From: Boswellia sacra
Taxonomy: Eukaryota; Streptophyta; Magnoliopsida; Sapindales; Burseraceae
Assembly: GCA_013180625.2 (NCBI GenBank)
Contig: SNVD02009122.1
Location: 277,001 to 341,000 of the forward strand
DNA length: 64,000 nucleotides
Reading direction: 5' to 3'
This document shows, in pieces, positions 12,201 through 22,451 of this stretch (positions within the stretch are counted from its first letter, which is position 1; every line of letters starts with the position of its first letter). The translations under genes and the position numbers were made by a program. A model generated the notes under the pieces. That model was not told where the DNA came from, ran no database searches, and saw only the letters and a program-made list of their open reading frames with translations.

Positions 12201-13128
12201 ATTTTCCCAAAACATTACCAATTCCCCCTTCGAACGAAATCAAAGAAAGTCAGTAAACGAAACTCAAAACAAAGAAACCAGTCAGAGATCCATACTTCAC
12301 TGTCTCAAACAACCTCAACAACTAATGCTAAGCAAATAACGTAAGAACAGCTTTCCTTAATCTCTCTCTAAATGGCATGAGAATTTTATAAGGTTGTAGT
12401 GTTTTCATTATTGATCATTTTGGTAACTGACAACCGCATTATATAGCTTAAATTAGGATATGTATGTGAACTAAGGTTAGAGATAGTGCTATTTGTGTGA
12501 AAATATGCTGAAAATTGACTGTCCTTGTGCGAAAATCTGATGTCGCAGCCGAAGGATGAAGAATACAAGATTTGTCGAGTGTCGTCGAGTGTCGAACGAT
12601 TTTGTTGGATCGAATCTCGACATGTCGGATGGTAGTGTCGAGTGTCTAGGCGTTGTGTCGATTGTAGGTTCGAGTGTCGAGAGTTCGAGTTTTGTCCAGC
12701 GTCTGGTGGATTGACGAACTCGACAAAGTCGGATGCAAGTGTCATCGAGTTCGTGTATCGCATGCCAAGAGTCGAGTATCAAATACGTGGAAACTGACAT
12801 GCAGATGTATCGAACCATGAATGTCGAGTATCTTCGAGAGTCGTTAGTCGAGCGTCGAGAGTCGATTGTCGAGCGTTTGAGTATCTGCGTCGAGTGCCAA
12901 ACTTGATGAGTGTCGGATGCAAAGATAGTCAAATTCGTGTGTCGAGTCTTATTTGTCGCATGTCGAGTGTCGAGGGTCTTGTGTCGAGTGTCGTCGAGCG
13001 TTTTGCCAGAACACTCGTTTTTGTGACTTTTGCAAACAATTTCGTAATTATTTTTTGTCCACAGAACTTATATGATATGTCTCAATCATGCAAGAAATGG
13101 AAACTTTACGCATACTCATTGTATACAA
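12201..13128 (+). repeat. Left terminal inverted repeat of the MULE (~928 bp)
   Basis: Reverse complement of 18381-19312 with scattered substitutions. The match runs from ATTTTCCCAAAAC at the outside to CATTGTATACAAT at the inside. The inner end reaches 41 bases into the first reading frame (ATG at 13088). Confidence 0.93.
12541..13010 (+). repeat. GTCGAG-rich subterminal motif array in the left TIR
   Basis: About fifteen copies of GTCGAG, often as GTCGAGTGTCGAG, lie in ~450 bases. The mirror-image array is at ~18510-18950. Spacing is irregular, so this is not a simple tandem repeat. CpG density here is far above the AT-rich surroundings. Confidence 0.88.
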
Positions 13129-14200
13129 TGGTTCTTGGACTGTGCAAGAGAACGGTGGTTATTTGTATGTCGGTAGGACGGGGAAGCTATTGATAATTCA
13201 TAGGTGTGCTACCTATAATGAGTTGGTTAACTGTATTAGTATTAAAATGGGTTGGGATCTTCGTAAGCAAAGAAAGAGTTTAGAGGTTCAATTTTCTTGT
13301 AAGGGTGTTATGGCAATGCCGATTCGTATTGAGACTGATGACGATGTTTGTTTTTTTATACAGCATTGTTTGGAGGACCAATAATCATATACACCATCAG
13401 TTGTCAAACTTGAAGATAGGGAGAAGCAAAGATAGAGATCAGGATTCGATGCAGTACGTAAGCGATAAGGATCTTATCAACCCTCTTTGTTTCATTCAGC
13501 AAGTAGAAGCAACCAATTAAGTGAGTCTACTCCTGTTTGTGCACAGCCACAACTGAATGATGATGTTAGCATTGAGTTTGAGCAGTGTTCAGGGCATGAG
13601 TCAGTTGGGGTTTGGGTGTTATTTGAAAATGAAGAAGGGGTGCCTCCGTTGATGCCATCGAGATTGGTATGTCATCTTGACAGCATTAGAGAGTTTGAGA
13701 GTCTAGGTAATATTGATGATGTTAATGATGACGATGGTGGTGATAAAGATTACGAAGATAATGATGATGGTAGTGATGATGTTAGTGCGCATGTTGACGA
13801 TAACAATGATGATTGCACTATTCGTATTGAGAATGATGTTAAGGGATTGGATGATTTTGTTGTTGATGGGCACAATGTAGACGGTCCACATTTTGATAAT
13901 GAGGGAGAACGGGAGATATTGAATGATATGAACCAGGATGATCCGTTTACCATGCCTTCTCCAATTCACTCCATACCTATCGTGCCTCCTCCAATTCACT
14001 CCACACCTACTCGTGTAGTATATAGACCTCAGTAAGATCCAGTGTCGAATAATGAGTCGAGAGTGGATGAAAATCGTAGACATGAAGAAGGTAATGTGGG
14101 CGCTGAGAATGACAGCTCTCGGGCCAACACATTTAGGTGGATGCCGCCTATTGTGCATGCACTTTCACAGATGGCGATGATCGTCATCGTTTGTAGTTGA
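13088..14200 (+). pseudogene. N-terminal region of MULE transposase (PB1-like start and acidic linker), broken
   Basis: The frame from 13088 (METLRILIVYNGSW at codons 4-17) resembles the short beta-rich N-terminal domain seen in many plant MULE transposases. It stops at 13382-13384. A second frame, 13487-14035, is strongly acidic (runs of Asp/Asn around 13690-13850) with Pro-rich repeats (PSPIHSIPIVPPPIHS) and is the usual low-complexity linker before the DNA-binding domain. The codons between and after them carry stops (13382, ~13415, 14033). Family assignment of the first piece rests on position and pattern only. Confidence 0.55.
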
Positions 14201-14225
14201 TAGGATTGAGGTTGGGGTTGGGCAG

Positions 14226-14977
14226 ATGTTTAACAGCAAAATGGAGCTTCGTGAGAAGTTAACGATGTTGGCATTAAGACAAAACTTTCAATTCAAGGTG
14301 AGGAACTCCAATGCAACAAGGTTTGAGGTTGTCTGCCAAGCTGAATCTTATAAATGGTGTTTACGTACCATAAAGGCGGCCGACTCACATTTCGTCCAAG
14401 TGAAAAGTATAAGAACCACCACACGTGCTCCCGAGCCGGACTTCACCCAATTCACAAACAGGCAACTGCACATGTCATTGGCAAATATATTAAGAGCAAA
14501 TTTGTTGAGGCATCGAGAATATATCGTCCGAAGGATATTATGTCCAATGTTTAGGAGTCATTGGGTGTTAATATCATGTACAACAAGGCATGGAGGGCAA
14601 AGGAGGGAGCTTTGCAAGAACTTCACGGATCTCATGAAGAATCATTCACACTACTCCCCCAGTACATGTACATGATTGAGAAAGCAAACCCGGGGACCAA
14701 AATATCTTTAAAAACTGATGACGAGAACCATTTCAGATACTTTTTCATGAGTATGGGGGCCTCTATTGCTAGATTTGCATCATCAATTAGGTCAGTTATC
14801 GTAGTTGACGGTTCTTTTTTGAAAGGAAAATATAAAGGTACAATGTTTTTGACTTCTTGTATGGATGAAAATAAACAAATATACCCCTTGGCATTTGGAA
14901 TTGGGCATTCTGAAAATGATGACTCGTGGAATTGGTTTATGAGACAGTTGCATAATCATGTTGTACAAAATGTCTGA
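14226..14977 (+). pseudogene. MURA-type transposase core, truncated and frameshifted
   Basis: 14226-14400 matches the MuDR DNA-binding region (FNSKMELREKLTMLALRQNF, FEVVCQAESYKWCLR). A frameshift near 14400 moves to the frame holding YIKSKFVEASRIYRPKDI, and after a stop 14561-14977 gives the MULE catalytic domain (VIVVDGSFLKGKYKGTMFL, IYPLAFGIGHSENDDSWNWF). The first catalytic Asp (VVDGSF) is present. The frame then ends, and the second Asp (ISDR region), the catalytic Glu and the SWIM zinc finger are absent. Sequence passes straight into the protease-gene region, which suggests an internal deletion. Confidence 0.88.
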
Positions 14978-15158
14978 GATCTTGTGGGAGGTTAACACCG
15001 TGGGGTACAATCAGGAGATGTGGTTCCTTACTCAAGGTAAAAAAATGGTTTTCAGATACAATGTAGTTACAAATTCTTAGTTTTGAACATATGATATTTA
15101 TAGTTATTTTCTTGTTACCATTATTGTCATCTTATAAATATTTTTTCCTTCTTTCTAG

Positions 15159-15830
15159 GAAGACTAATTCATTTTTCTGCCCACGAGTTTGATTTGGTAA
15201 CCGGATTAAGATTTGCTTCCACGGTGCCACCAATACAAACTAGGTTGAATCCATACTTTAGAAGTTGGATGTGTCTCGTATGCCAGATGAGGATGCTGTG
15301 AAGCTTGCATTGTACTACGTGTTGGAGCATTTTGTCATGGCACAGGATAGACGCCGACATGTCTCCCATGTGTGGTTGAATTTTATCGATACACTAGATG
15401 ATTTTAATAGGTATCCATCTGGTTCGGTGTCCTGTGATAAGATACTTAGCTCAATGAAGAAGGCTTTGGTCGAGAGGTTAGATAATTACAAGAGATGAGC
15501 CCAAGCAAAGACGAAGTAGGTGGAGAAATATAACTTAGAGGGTTGCCCGTACGCCTTTCAGGTACATACTGCTAATCATGAGTGTTAACGTGTTTATTTC
15601 TTTATTGGGCGAACAAATTTTAGTACATAGTGTCACTAACTAACCTGTTCAATGTTATTAAAGTTTGGTTATACGAGGTCATGCCTTACATTGGCACGAC
15701 TTTTGGGGTAGTGCCCAGGGACTGTGAGGGGAGGATGCCACGGTTGTTAAAGTGGGAGACAATTAAGACCCCGTCCTAGCACGTAGTCGTAAATGATGTA
15801 CTGCGGGTTAGGAGACTGGTACGTACGGAT
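15159..15830 (+). pseudogene. DUF1985-like N-terminal domain of the Ulp1-type gene, frameshifted
   Basis: An intron acceptor (ttctttctag) at 15159 opens GRLIHFSAHEFDLVTGLRF, the hallmark of DUF1985, which precedes Ulp1 peptidase domains in plant transposon-borne genes. A frameshift near 15260 leads to DEDAVKLALYYVLEHFVMAQ and a stop at ~15496. After a spacer, WLYEVMPYIG and RMPRLLKWETI (15670-15770) complete the domain, with a TAG at ~15777. The introns appear to be still in place, so this is a DNA-copied gene and not a retrocopy. Confidence 0.72.
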
Positions 15831-16039
15831 CCTTTGTCATATGAAATTGTCTTGTTTTTATTCACACCACATTAACTGTTTTACATGATGGATTATTTGT
15901 TGACGCAGGCTCGTCCGCTCGTCCTTTTGGACCCGTCTGAGGAGGAGCAGCAGACCCAGTGGTATATAAACCTCGCTGATGTAGTTGGCATCCGGAGAGG
16001 TGTACATGTGGCTTGGGCAACAGCTGTGGATGCTCCATT

Positions 16040-16545
16040 ATTACTGGCGGAGAGCATTGAGCCACTTCCGTCGGAGGGTCCACCAGGCTCCACCTCCGGA
16101 GGCTCCATCAGCTCCACCTCCGGAGGCTCCACCAGCTCCACCAGAGGCTCCACGAACTCCACCTTCGGAGGCTCCATCAGCTCCACCTCCGGAGGCTCCA
16201 TCAGCTCCACCTCCGGAGGGTCCACCCGTTTCACCTCTTGCTGGCCCTAATTCCCCTGTTGGACCTGATTTGGAGTCAGTAATAGACACAGCCAGTCCTA
16301 ACATTGACAGAGGGACCTTCAGTCCACTATCGGAGCTGTTGTATAGCGTCGAACATCCACGAGCATCGACTCTGACGTCTGGTCGTACGACCACCCACCC
16401 AACTCCTATATACAATGTTCCTCCTAGTTTGCAGGTATGTAATGAGAATTTGCATTCGTATTCTTGTCCGTTTACATTTGCTGCTCTATTGGTTTATGAA
16501 GGCTCTCGTTATTATTCTCATACAGGCGCCGCCGATCCATGATGA
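16040..16545 (+). repeat. 24-bp repeats encoding a Pro-rich linker
   Basis: In 16070-16225 a 24-base unit (encoding roughly PPPEAPSA) is repeated about six times, with one 21-base variant. The frame 15985-16542 is open across it. It lies between the DUF1985 and Ulp1 regions, where these proteins usually have a variable linker. Confidence 0.8.
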
Positions 16546-17046
16546 GTTTCAGAGCACAGTTTTATTGAGCTTGCATTGTTACAGACGGAGAACAAGGAAA
16601 TGCGGGACGAGATAGTTCTTCTGCGTAAGGCTATTCTACAACTCGGTGGCCACTTCGGATACGCTGACACGCTACTATACAATATTTACAAAATGGATTA
16701 TGTGATTTCCACACGCTTAAGCTGACGGCTAGGTTTGGTGTATTTCAGGATTCAGATGTAGATTCTGACGGAGGTTTGACTGATGACGGTGAAGGTCAGC
16801 CGCCCACAAAACCTGACTTCGTGGACCCAACTATTCATGCAGTCGATGCTCCTCTGATGGGCTTAGTTTTGTGCCAGGGTCGCCGCCTACTTCCTACAAA
16901 GCATAAGCGGAGCCCCTTTGTCAGTCCACCGGGTAGGAAGAGGGCGAGGGTTCAGCCGCAAGAGAAAGCCGCAGACCACCAGAATGTACAGTCCGAGGCC
17001 CCGGTTGCTCAGCCGGAAGACAAACCATCTCAGTAGCCATCACTGG

Positions 17047-18095
17047 ATGCAGGCAATCGTGTCATCTTGTGCACTCCGATTCCATTTTTCGACCCACGTG
17101 CCCCCGTAGTAGAAGTTGATCTGAAGGCATTCAAGGCATGGCTGGAGGACTTCACCAAAACTGATTGCATTGATTTGGCAGCCTGTAACGCAAATCGTCA
17201 GTTCTTCAGGACGCTGAGGCCATCAGACTGGCTTGAAGCTGAGGTAGTTTCAGACCATCTCCTGGTGTCGAATATTGCGATATACATTTGGAATTAATAT
17301 TGATAACTATTACTATTTTCAGCACATAGATAGCTACCTGTGGTTGCTATGTTGTAGAGCTTGTGCTATGACCGGACCTGGTGTCCAGAGGTCTGCTTTC
17401 CTGAACACCACTTTTTGGGTACGTATTTCGTAAACATCTGAATTTAAAGGTAATTTCTGATTCCTTCAATGCGCTAACTGAACTCTTGAACTTGCAGTTA
17501 AAATTGAAGTCGTTGTGGAAGCAATACTCGGACAAACTAGATGACATTAACTGGGTGAATGAGGATGAGATGGTCCAGTATGTCCTAGGATAGATGCCCC
17601 TCGTTGGAACGCCATGGGTCGACGTAGACAGGGTGAGAACATTTATATTCACAGAGTTAGTATGTGCCATCTTATTTGAAATGTTGTGATTGATTTCCAT
17701 GTTGTCAATTTCATTTTTAGCTCTATCTCCCTGTTAACATCACCAATGATCATTGGGTGGCAGCTGAGGTGCAATTGAATCACCATCACGTTGCCATATA
17801 CGACTCATCTGTTGGGCATACTTCCACAGACACAGTCATACAGACAGTCCGGTGCCTCGCTGAGCTAGTACCCCATATGCTGTCAATGGAGGTTTACGGT
17901 ATTCCTGACTATCCCGCAACCCTATTCGATATTATGTGCATCCAGGACGAGGACCAGGTGCCACAGCAAGAGCCTGGGGGAAGGGCATGCGGCGTGCACT
18001 GTTTGAAGTACATCGAGTTCCTAGCGGGGGGCGTTCCACTGACTGATATTAAGGCATTCGCGGATGACTACCAGCGGGAGAGAATGGCAGTATAA
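17047..18095 (+). pseudogene. Ulp1-like cysteine (SUMO-type) protease domain, four exons, one nonsense codon
   Basis: C48 peptidases cleave SUMO or related modifiers. Four exons join in phase 0 with GT/AG borders: ~17047-17243, 17323-17418, 17498-17632 and 17721-18095. The joined frame contains AEHIDSYLWLL at one junction and then the catalytic set: His in NDHWVAAEV (17751), Asp in AIYDSS, Gln in the PQQEPGG region and Cys in GRACGVHCLKYIEFL. The usual Asp before that Cys is Ala. The only stop inside the domain is a TAG at 17591-17593, explicable as CAG to TAG. It is much better kept than the transposase beside it. Confidence 0.86.
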
Positions 18096-18380
18096 CTTTG
18101 GGTCAGTCGCGTAAACCCACAGACACAGAAGGCGCTTGTGCCCGCTAATGTTGCAGCCACTATCGAGACTGCTGATGATGTGTCAAGGGATGTTACGACC
18201 ACTATTGCCCATGATGACGTTGATTCAGCGGAGGTTGACCAGTAACCGAGCACGATTGTACCATGAGATCACCTTGCATTGTATATATTATGTTTAGTTA
18301 CACATTTTTTTAGGTTGATAGTTTCTGGATATTTACATATTATTGTATAGTGACATTATTGTATTAGATATTTACACATT

Positions 18381-19312
18381 ATTGTATACAATGAGTATGC
18401 GTAAAGTTTCCATTTCCTGCATGATTGAGACATATTATATAAGTTTCGTGGACAAAAAATAATTACGAAATTGCTTGCAAAAGTCACAAAAACGAGTGTT
18501 CTGTCAAAACGCTCGACGACACTCGACACAAGACCCTCGACACTCGACACGTGACAAATAAGACTCGACACACGAATTTGACTATCTTTGCATCCGACAC
18601 TCGTCAAGTTCGGCACTCAACGCAGATACTCAAACGCTCGATAATCAACTCTTGATGCTCGACCAACGACTCTCGAAGATACTCGACATTCATGGTTCGA
18701 GACATCTGCACGTTGGTTTCCACGTATCCGATATTTGAATCTCGACACGCGATACACGAACTCGACGACATTTGCATCCGACTTCATCAAGTTCGTAAAT
18801 CCACCAGACGCTAGACAAAACTCGAACTCTCGACACTCGAACCTACAATCGACACAACGCCTAGACACTCGACACTACCATCCGACATGTCTAGATTCGA
18901 TCCGACAAAAACGCTCGACACTCGACGACACTCAACAAATCTCGTCTTCTTCATCCTTCGGCTGCAATACCAGATTTTCGCACAAGGGCAGCCAATTTTC
19001 AGCATATTTTCACACAAACGGCACTATCTCTAACCTTAGTTCACATACATATCCCAATTTTAAGCTATATAATGCGGTTGTCAGTTACCAAAACGATCAA
19101 TAACGAAAACACTACAACCTTATGAAATTTTCATGCCATTTAGAGAGAGATTAAGGAAAGCTGTTCTTACGTTATTTGCTCAGCATCAGTTGTTGAGGTT
19201 GTTTCGGACAATGAAGTCTATGGATCTCTGACTGGTTTCTTTGTTCTGAGTTTCGTTTACTGACTTTCTTTGATTTCGTTCGAAGGGGGAATTGATAACG
19301 TTTTGGGAAAAT
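18381..19312 (-). repeat. Right terminal inverted repeat of the MULE (~932 bp)
   Basis: Inverted copy of 12201-13128, including the GTCGAG-type array (here as CTCGAC, ~18510-18950). The outer ~100 bases seen on the left are missing. The match ends at TTTTGGGAAAAT, beside a MITE. Confidence 0.93.
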
Positions 19313-19319
19313 ATAACTT

Positions 19320-19480
19320 TGATTTTAACACACACACACATACACACGCACGCACGCACGCACGCACGCGCACGCGCGCACACACACACGCACACACACA
19401 CACACGCACGCACGCACGCACACGCACGCGCGCACACACACGCACACACACACACACACACACGCACACACACACGCACG

Positions 19481-19535
<55 letters not shown>

Positions 19536-19571
19536 ACGCACACACACACACGCACACACACACATACACAC

Positions 19572-19625
<54 letters not shown>

Positions 19626-19815
19626 GAGAAAGGATCTTTTGATACAAAAATAGACACAAATTTTTAACTATTGATCTACAAAATCTAATTGTTGAGATGA
19701 TTAATGAATTAGCAGTATTAAATACAACTTATTAACTTTTTATCTCAACTATTGGATTTTGTGAGATCAACAGCTATAAATTTGTGACACTTGTATCAAA
19801 AATTTGTGTTAAAAC
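19320..19815. mobile_element. Foldback MITE, expanded by an internal CA repeat
   Basis: Sequence from GATTTTAACACA, with the block GATACAAAAATAGACACAAA at 19641, to CTCAACTATTGGATTTTGTG and TTGTGTTAAAAC at ~19815 reads as two inverted arms around 19700-19740. The left arm is interrupted by the long CA tract. No coding capacity. The superfamily is not determined. Confidence 0.65.
19329..19622 (+). repeat. Compound (CA)n/(CG) dinucleotide microsatellite, ~294 bp
   Basis: Almost pure CA with interspersed CG and CT-free CACG runs. All six frames stay open, so long frames here are artefacts. Confidence 0.98.
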
Positions 19816-20747
19816 TCTTTCCACACAAACATCTATATTACCATAGCAATGTTCTATACACATCATCTTCTCAACAGAACTGATTTGAGTAAATGGTTTT
19901 CATCTGGCTCGGCTCTTCCATCCTTGAAATCGTCTTGTTGAACGCACATGGTAGAATATGATCAAAGCCTCATCTAAATTTGACAAATGCTGAAATGGGA
20001 CTCATTTACTTGAACAGAACTGGTGAGATGAGATATTAGCTTTATTTGGAGAGTGATCATATGCTGGTAACATTCAGATTTACGGACACGAGATAGTGAA
20101 GCACATCTGCCGTCAATGCTAAAATTGCATTGAAGACATTAATAAAATATTGTGGCTGAAATGTTGGAGCCCAATATCTCCCTGTTGCCAGCTTGAGATA
20201 TATTTGTGATCATATGTAGCATAACGGGATCGCTTGAATATATGCGTAACAGTAGTAAACAAAACATTTCAACTAATCATTTTTCCTTTTAGTCTCTGTT
20301 GAATTGATCAACCTTAAACGACCATATGTTCTATTAAACTTTTTTTTTTAATGTAACAAACTTTTTCACCCGTTACCACATTAAGTTATTATTTTTTATT
20401 TCATCCATTACCAAACGGAAAACAAACATAGAAAAATACTAACCCCCGCTTATTATATTTGACTTCTTCAGACCCCATAGAAACCTGCAATCAGTAATGG
20501 ATTAATATTAATAAATTGATGATGAATAAGTTTAATGGCGTATAAGACTTGTTCAGCAGAGTAATAAGACGGACTAGACAAATTAATAATAAAATTTCCT
20601 TATTTGAGTTTCAAAAATTCATTTTAATTAAGCATTACATAACAAATCAATTATAAATTGTCGCTTTATTGTTTCATCTATTGATTCTTGATAATCTGCT
20701 AAAAGGATCGATCGCAAGAGATTGCTTGCACAGATAGTAGTGCTTAG
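19816..20747. other. No recognised gene
   Basis: AT-rich flank between the MITE and the 3' end of the minus-strand DC1 pseudogene. It may include remnants of that gene's 3' region. Nothing else seen. Confidence 0.5.
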
Positions 20748-21896
20748 CTACACTTTTTGCCACTTTTGATCATTCGATGCACAACTCACATGGGCAACGA
20801 AAGGGCAGTCTGGACAGTGATAACTCCCATATTTTATATTCACTTCTTGGTGACAAATGCCATAATTCAATGCGCCTGCAGAAACATTTTCGTTTTCGTG
20901 AAAGAAATAGTTGTGTGCAAGGGGATGATCGTGCTCTGTTATTTCCAAGGTGTGTGGCAATGAAATGCAACTTTTGTGGACCTTGACTTGGCACAAGGTA
21001 CAAAAATAAGGAGTTTGATCTCTTTACTCTTCGCCACAAGCATTGCAAGTGAATGGACTGGACCTCATCACGTGAATAAACTGGTGCTGATTTGCTTGAG
21101 GATCAACAATGCAAGCCTGCATAGCACACTCGGCGTGAGGGTAAAACTGCTCACAGCAATTAGAACAAGAATAAACAAACTTTGGGCATTGTTTGCCATA
21201 GCGATAGCAGAAACAGTTGATCAAATCAGTAGCAGCATAAGGGGAATCTGTATCGAGAATCAGAGATTGTTTGCGGTGGAAGGGATGCTTAATCTTAAGC
21301 GGTAGCTTTGCACAAGTCTTATGACGCACTAAGTTGCATTGGCTACAATTACAGCTTTGACCCAGTACTCGTTCCTTGCATCCGAAGCATTGGCCGAAAT
21401 TTCTCTACTCTCTCAGTGAAGAGCAGCGGGTGTTCGTGGCTAAAATGTTTGAGATGGCAATACGCCAAAGAAGTTGAGATGGGTAGCATGCATCTGTCAC
21501 AGTGTTGGTGGTCATCTTCAACCTCCTCGGTGAATGTTCATTTGTGACTCAAATGTTCTATCACCATGGCTAACCTTTCATATTCAGTGTAACGACCCGG
21601 ACTTCAAGAGGTGGCCCCCATGTGGCACTTTGTGGCCCTTTCGCCTTCAAGAGGTGGCCCCCATATAGCACTTTGTGTTCGGTCGCATAGTCAATCAGTA
21701 TTGTCCGTTCTGGGGCCCACTGGTCCTGTACGATTTTGTTCCTGTTAAGCCTACAGGCCCCAGGACGCCTCCCCCACTCGAACCTAAGACCTCAAAGGTC
21801 ATTGGCGTTCGAAGTGAGTACCATTCGACCACCTCTTGAAGGCGAAAGGGTCACAAAGTGCCACACGGGGGCCACCTCTTGAAGTTCAGGTCGTTA

Positions 21897-21918
21897 TATA
21901 AAAAGATGCCTTTTTATA
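21897..21918. repeat. Palindromic linker 1 between composite units
   Basis: TATAAAAAG-ATGC-CTTTTTATA: perfect 9-bp arms around a 4-base loop, directly between the end of unit 1 and the start of unit 2. Confidence 0.9.
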
Positions 21919-22121
21919 TAACGACCCAGACTTTAAGAGGTGGCCCCCGTGTGACACTTTGTGGCCCTTTCGCCTTCAAGAGGTGGCCCCCATGTGGCAC
22001 TTTGTGTCCGGCCACACACAGCCCGGTATTGTCCGCTTTGAGGCCCACTGGTCCCTCACGGTTTTGTCCACATCGGGGAACAGGGCCTTATAAGACACCT
22101 TCTTTTACCCGTGTGGTGCCT

Positions 22122-22248
22122 CCCCCCACTCGAACCCAAGACCTCAAAGGTCATTGGCGTTCGAAGTGGGTACCATTCGGACAAGTTTCCCGAATGGTAC
22201 CCACTTCGAACGCCAATGACCTTTGAGGTCTTGGGTTCGAGTGGGGGA
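22122..22248. repeat. Long central inverted repeat of unit 2
   Basis: Arms 22122-22180 and 22190-22248 are near-perfect inverted copies around ACAAGTTTC. The matching hairpin of unit 3 lies at ~22633-22757. Confidence 0.9.
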
Positions 22249-22428
22249 GGCATCCTGGGGCCTGTGGGGCTTAACAGGAACAAAATCGTGCGAGACTGGT
22301 GGGCCCTAGAGCAGACAATACCGAGCTATGTGCGGCCGGACACAAAGTGTCACGTGGGGACCACCTCTTGAAGGCGAAAGGGCCACAAAGTGCCACACAA
22401 GGGCCACCTCTTAAAGTCTGGATCGTTA

Positions 22429-22451
22429 CATAAAAAGGAGCCTTTTTATTG
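22429..22451. repeat. Palindromic linker 2 between composite units
   Basis: CATAAAAAGG-AG-CCTTTTTATTG: 9-bp perfect arms. Similar to linker 1 although the loop differs. Confidence 0.9.

Larger units (their letters stand above)
12094..19320 (+). mobile_element. Mutator-like element carrying a Ulp1-like protease gene (Kaonashi/CUMULE type)
   Basis: Long inverted repeats (12201-13128 and 18381-19312) bracket a MULE transposase fragment followed by DUF1985, Pro-rich and Ulp1 (C48 peptidase) coding regions, all on the plus strand. MULEs that captured a Ulp1-like SUMO-protease gene are known in plants as Kaonashi or CUMULE. The transposase lacks its C-terminal half, so this copy is not autonomous. 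The outer ends are not exact: on the left the inverted repeat is followed outward by ~100 bases that still look like MULE end sequence. The right end breaks off at the MITE/microsatellite. No target-site duplication could be confirmed. Confidence 0.87.

Noticed and set aside
12386..12932. Long minus-strand frames in the MULE left TIR, and their plus-strand twins at 18735-19103
   Set aside because: They come from the GTCGAG motif array, which avoids stop codons. The same sequence is in both TIRs and has no protein-family signature.
13703..14158. Ile-rich minus-strand frame
   Set aside because: Antisense shadow of the Asp-rich linker of the transposase.
16041..16415. Gly-rich minus-strand frame
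   Set aside because: Shadow of the Pro-rich 24-bp repeats on the opposite strand.
19186..19659. Several long open frames on both strands (Cys/Val or His/Thr dipeptide repeats)
   Set aside because: They are produced by the CA microsatellite, which has no stop codons in any frame.
22130..22250. Possible tRNA gene from the GGTTCGA motif
   Set aside because: No acceptor stem, anticodon arm or A-box could be paired around it. Treated only as a B-box-like fragment.
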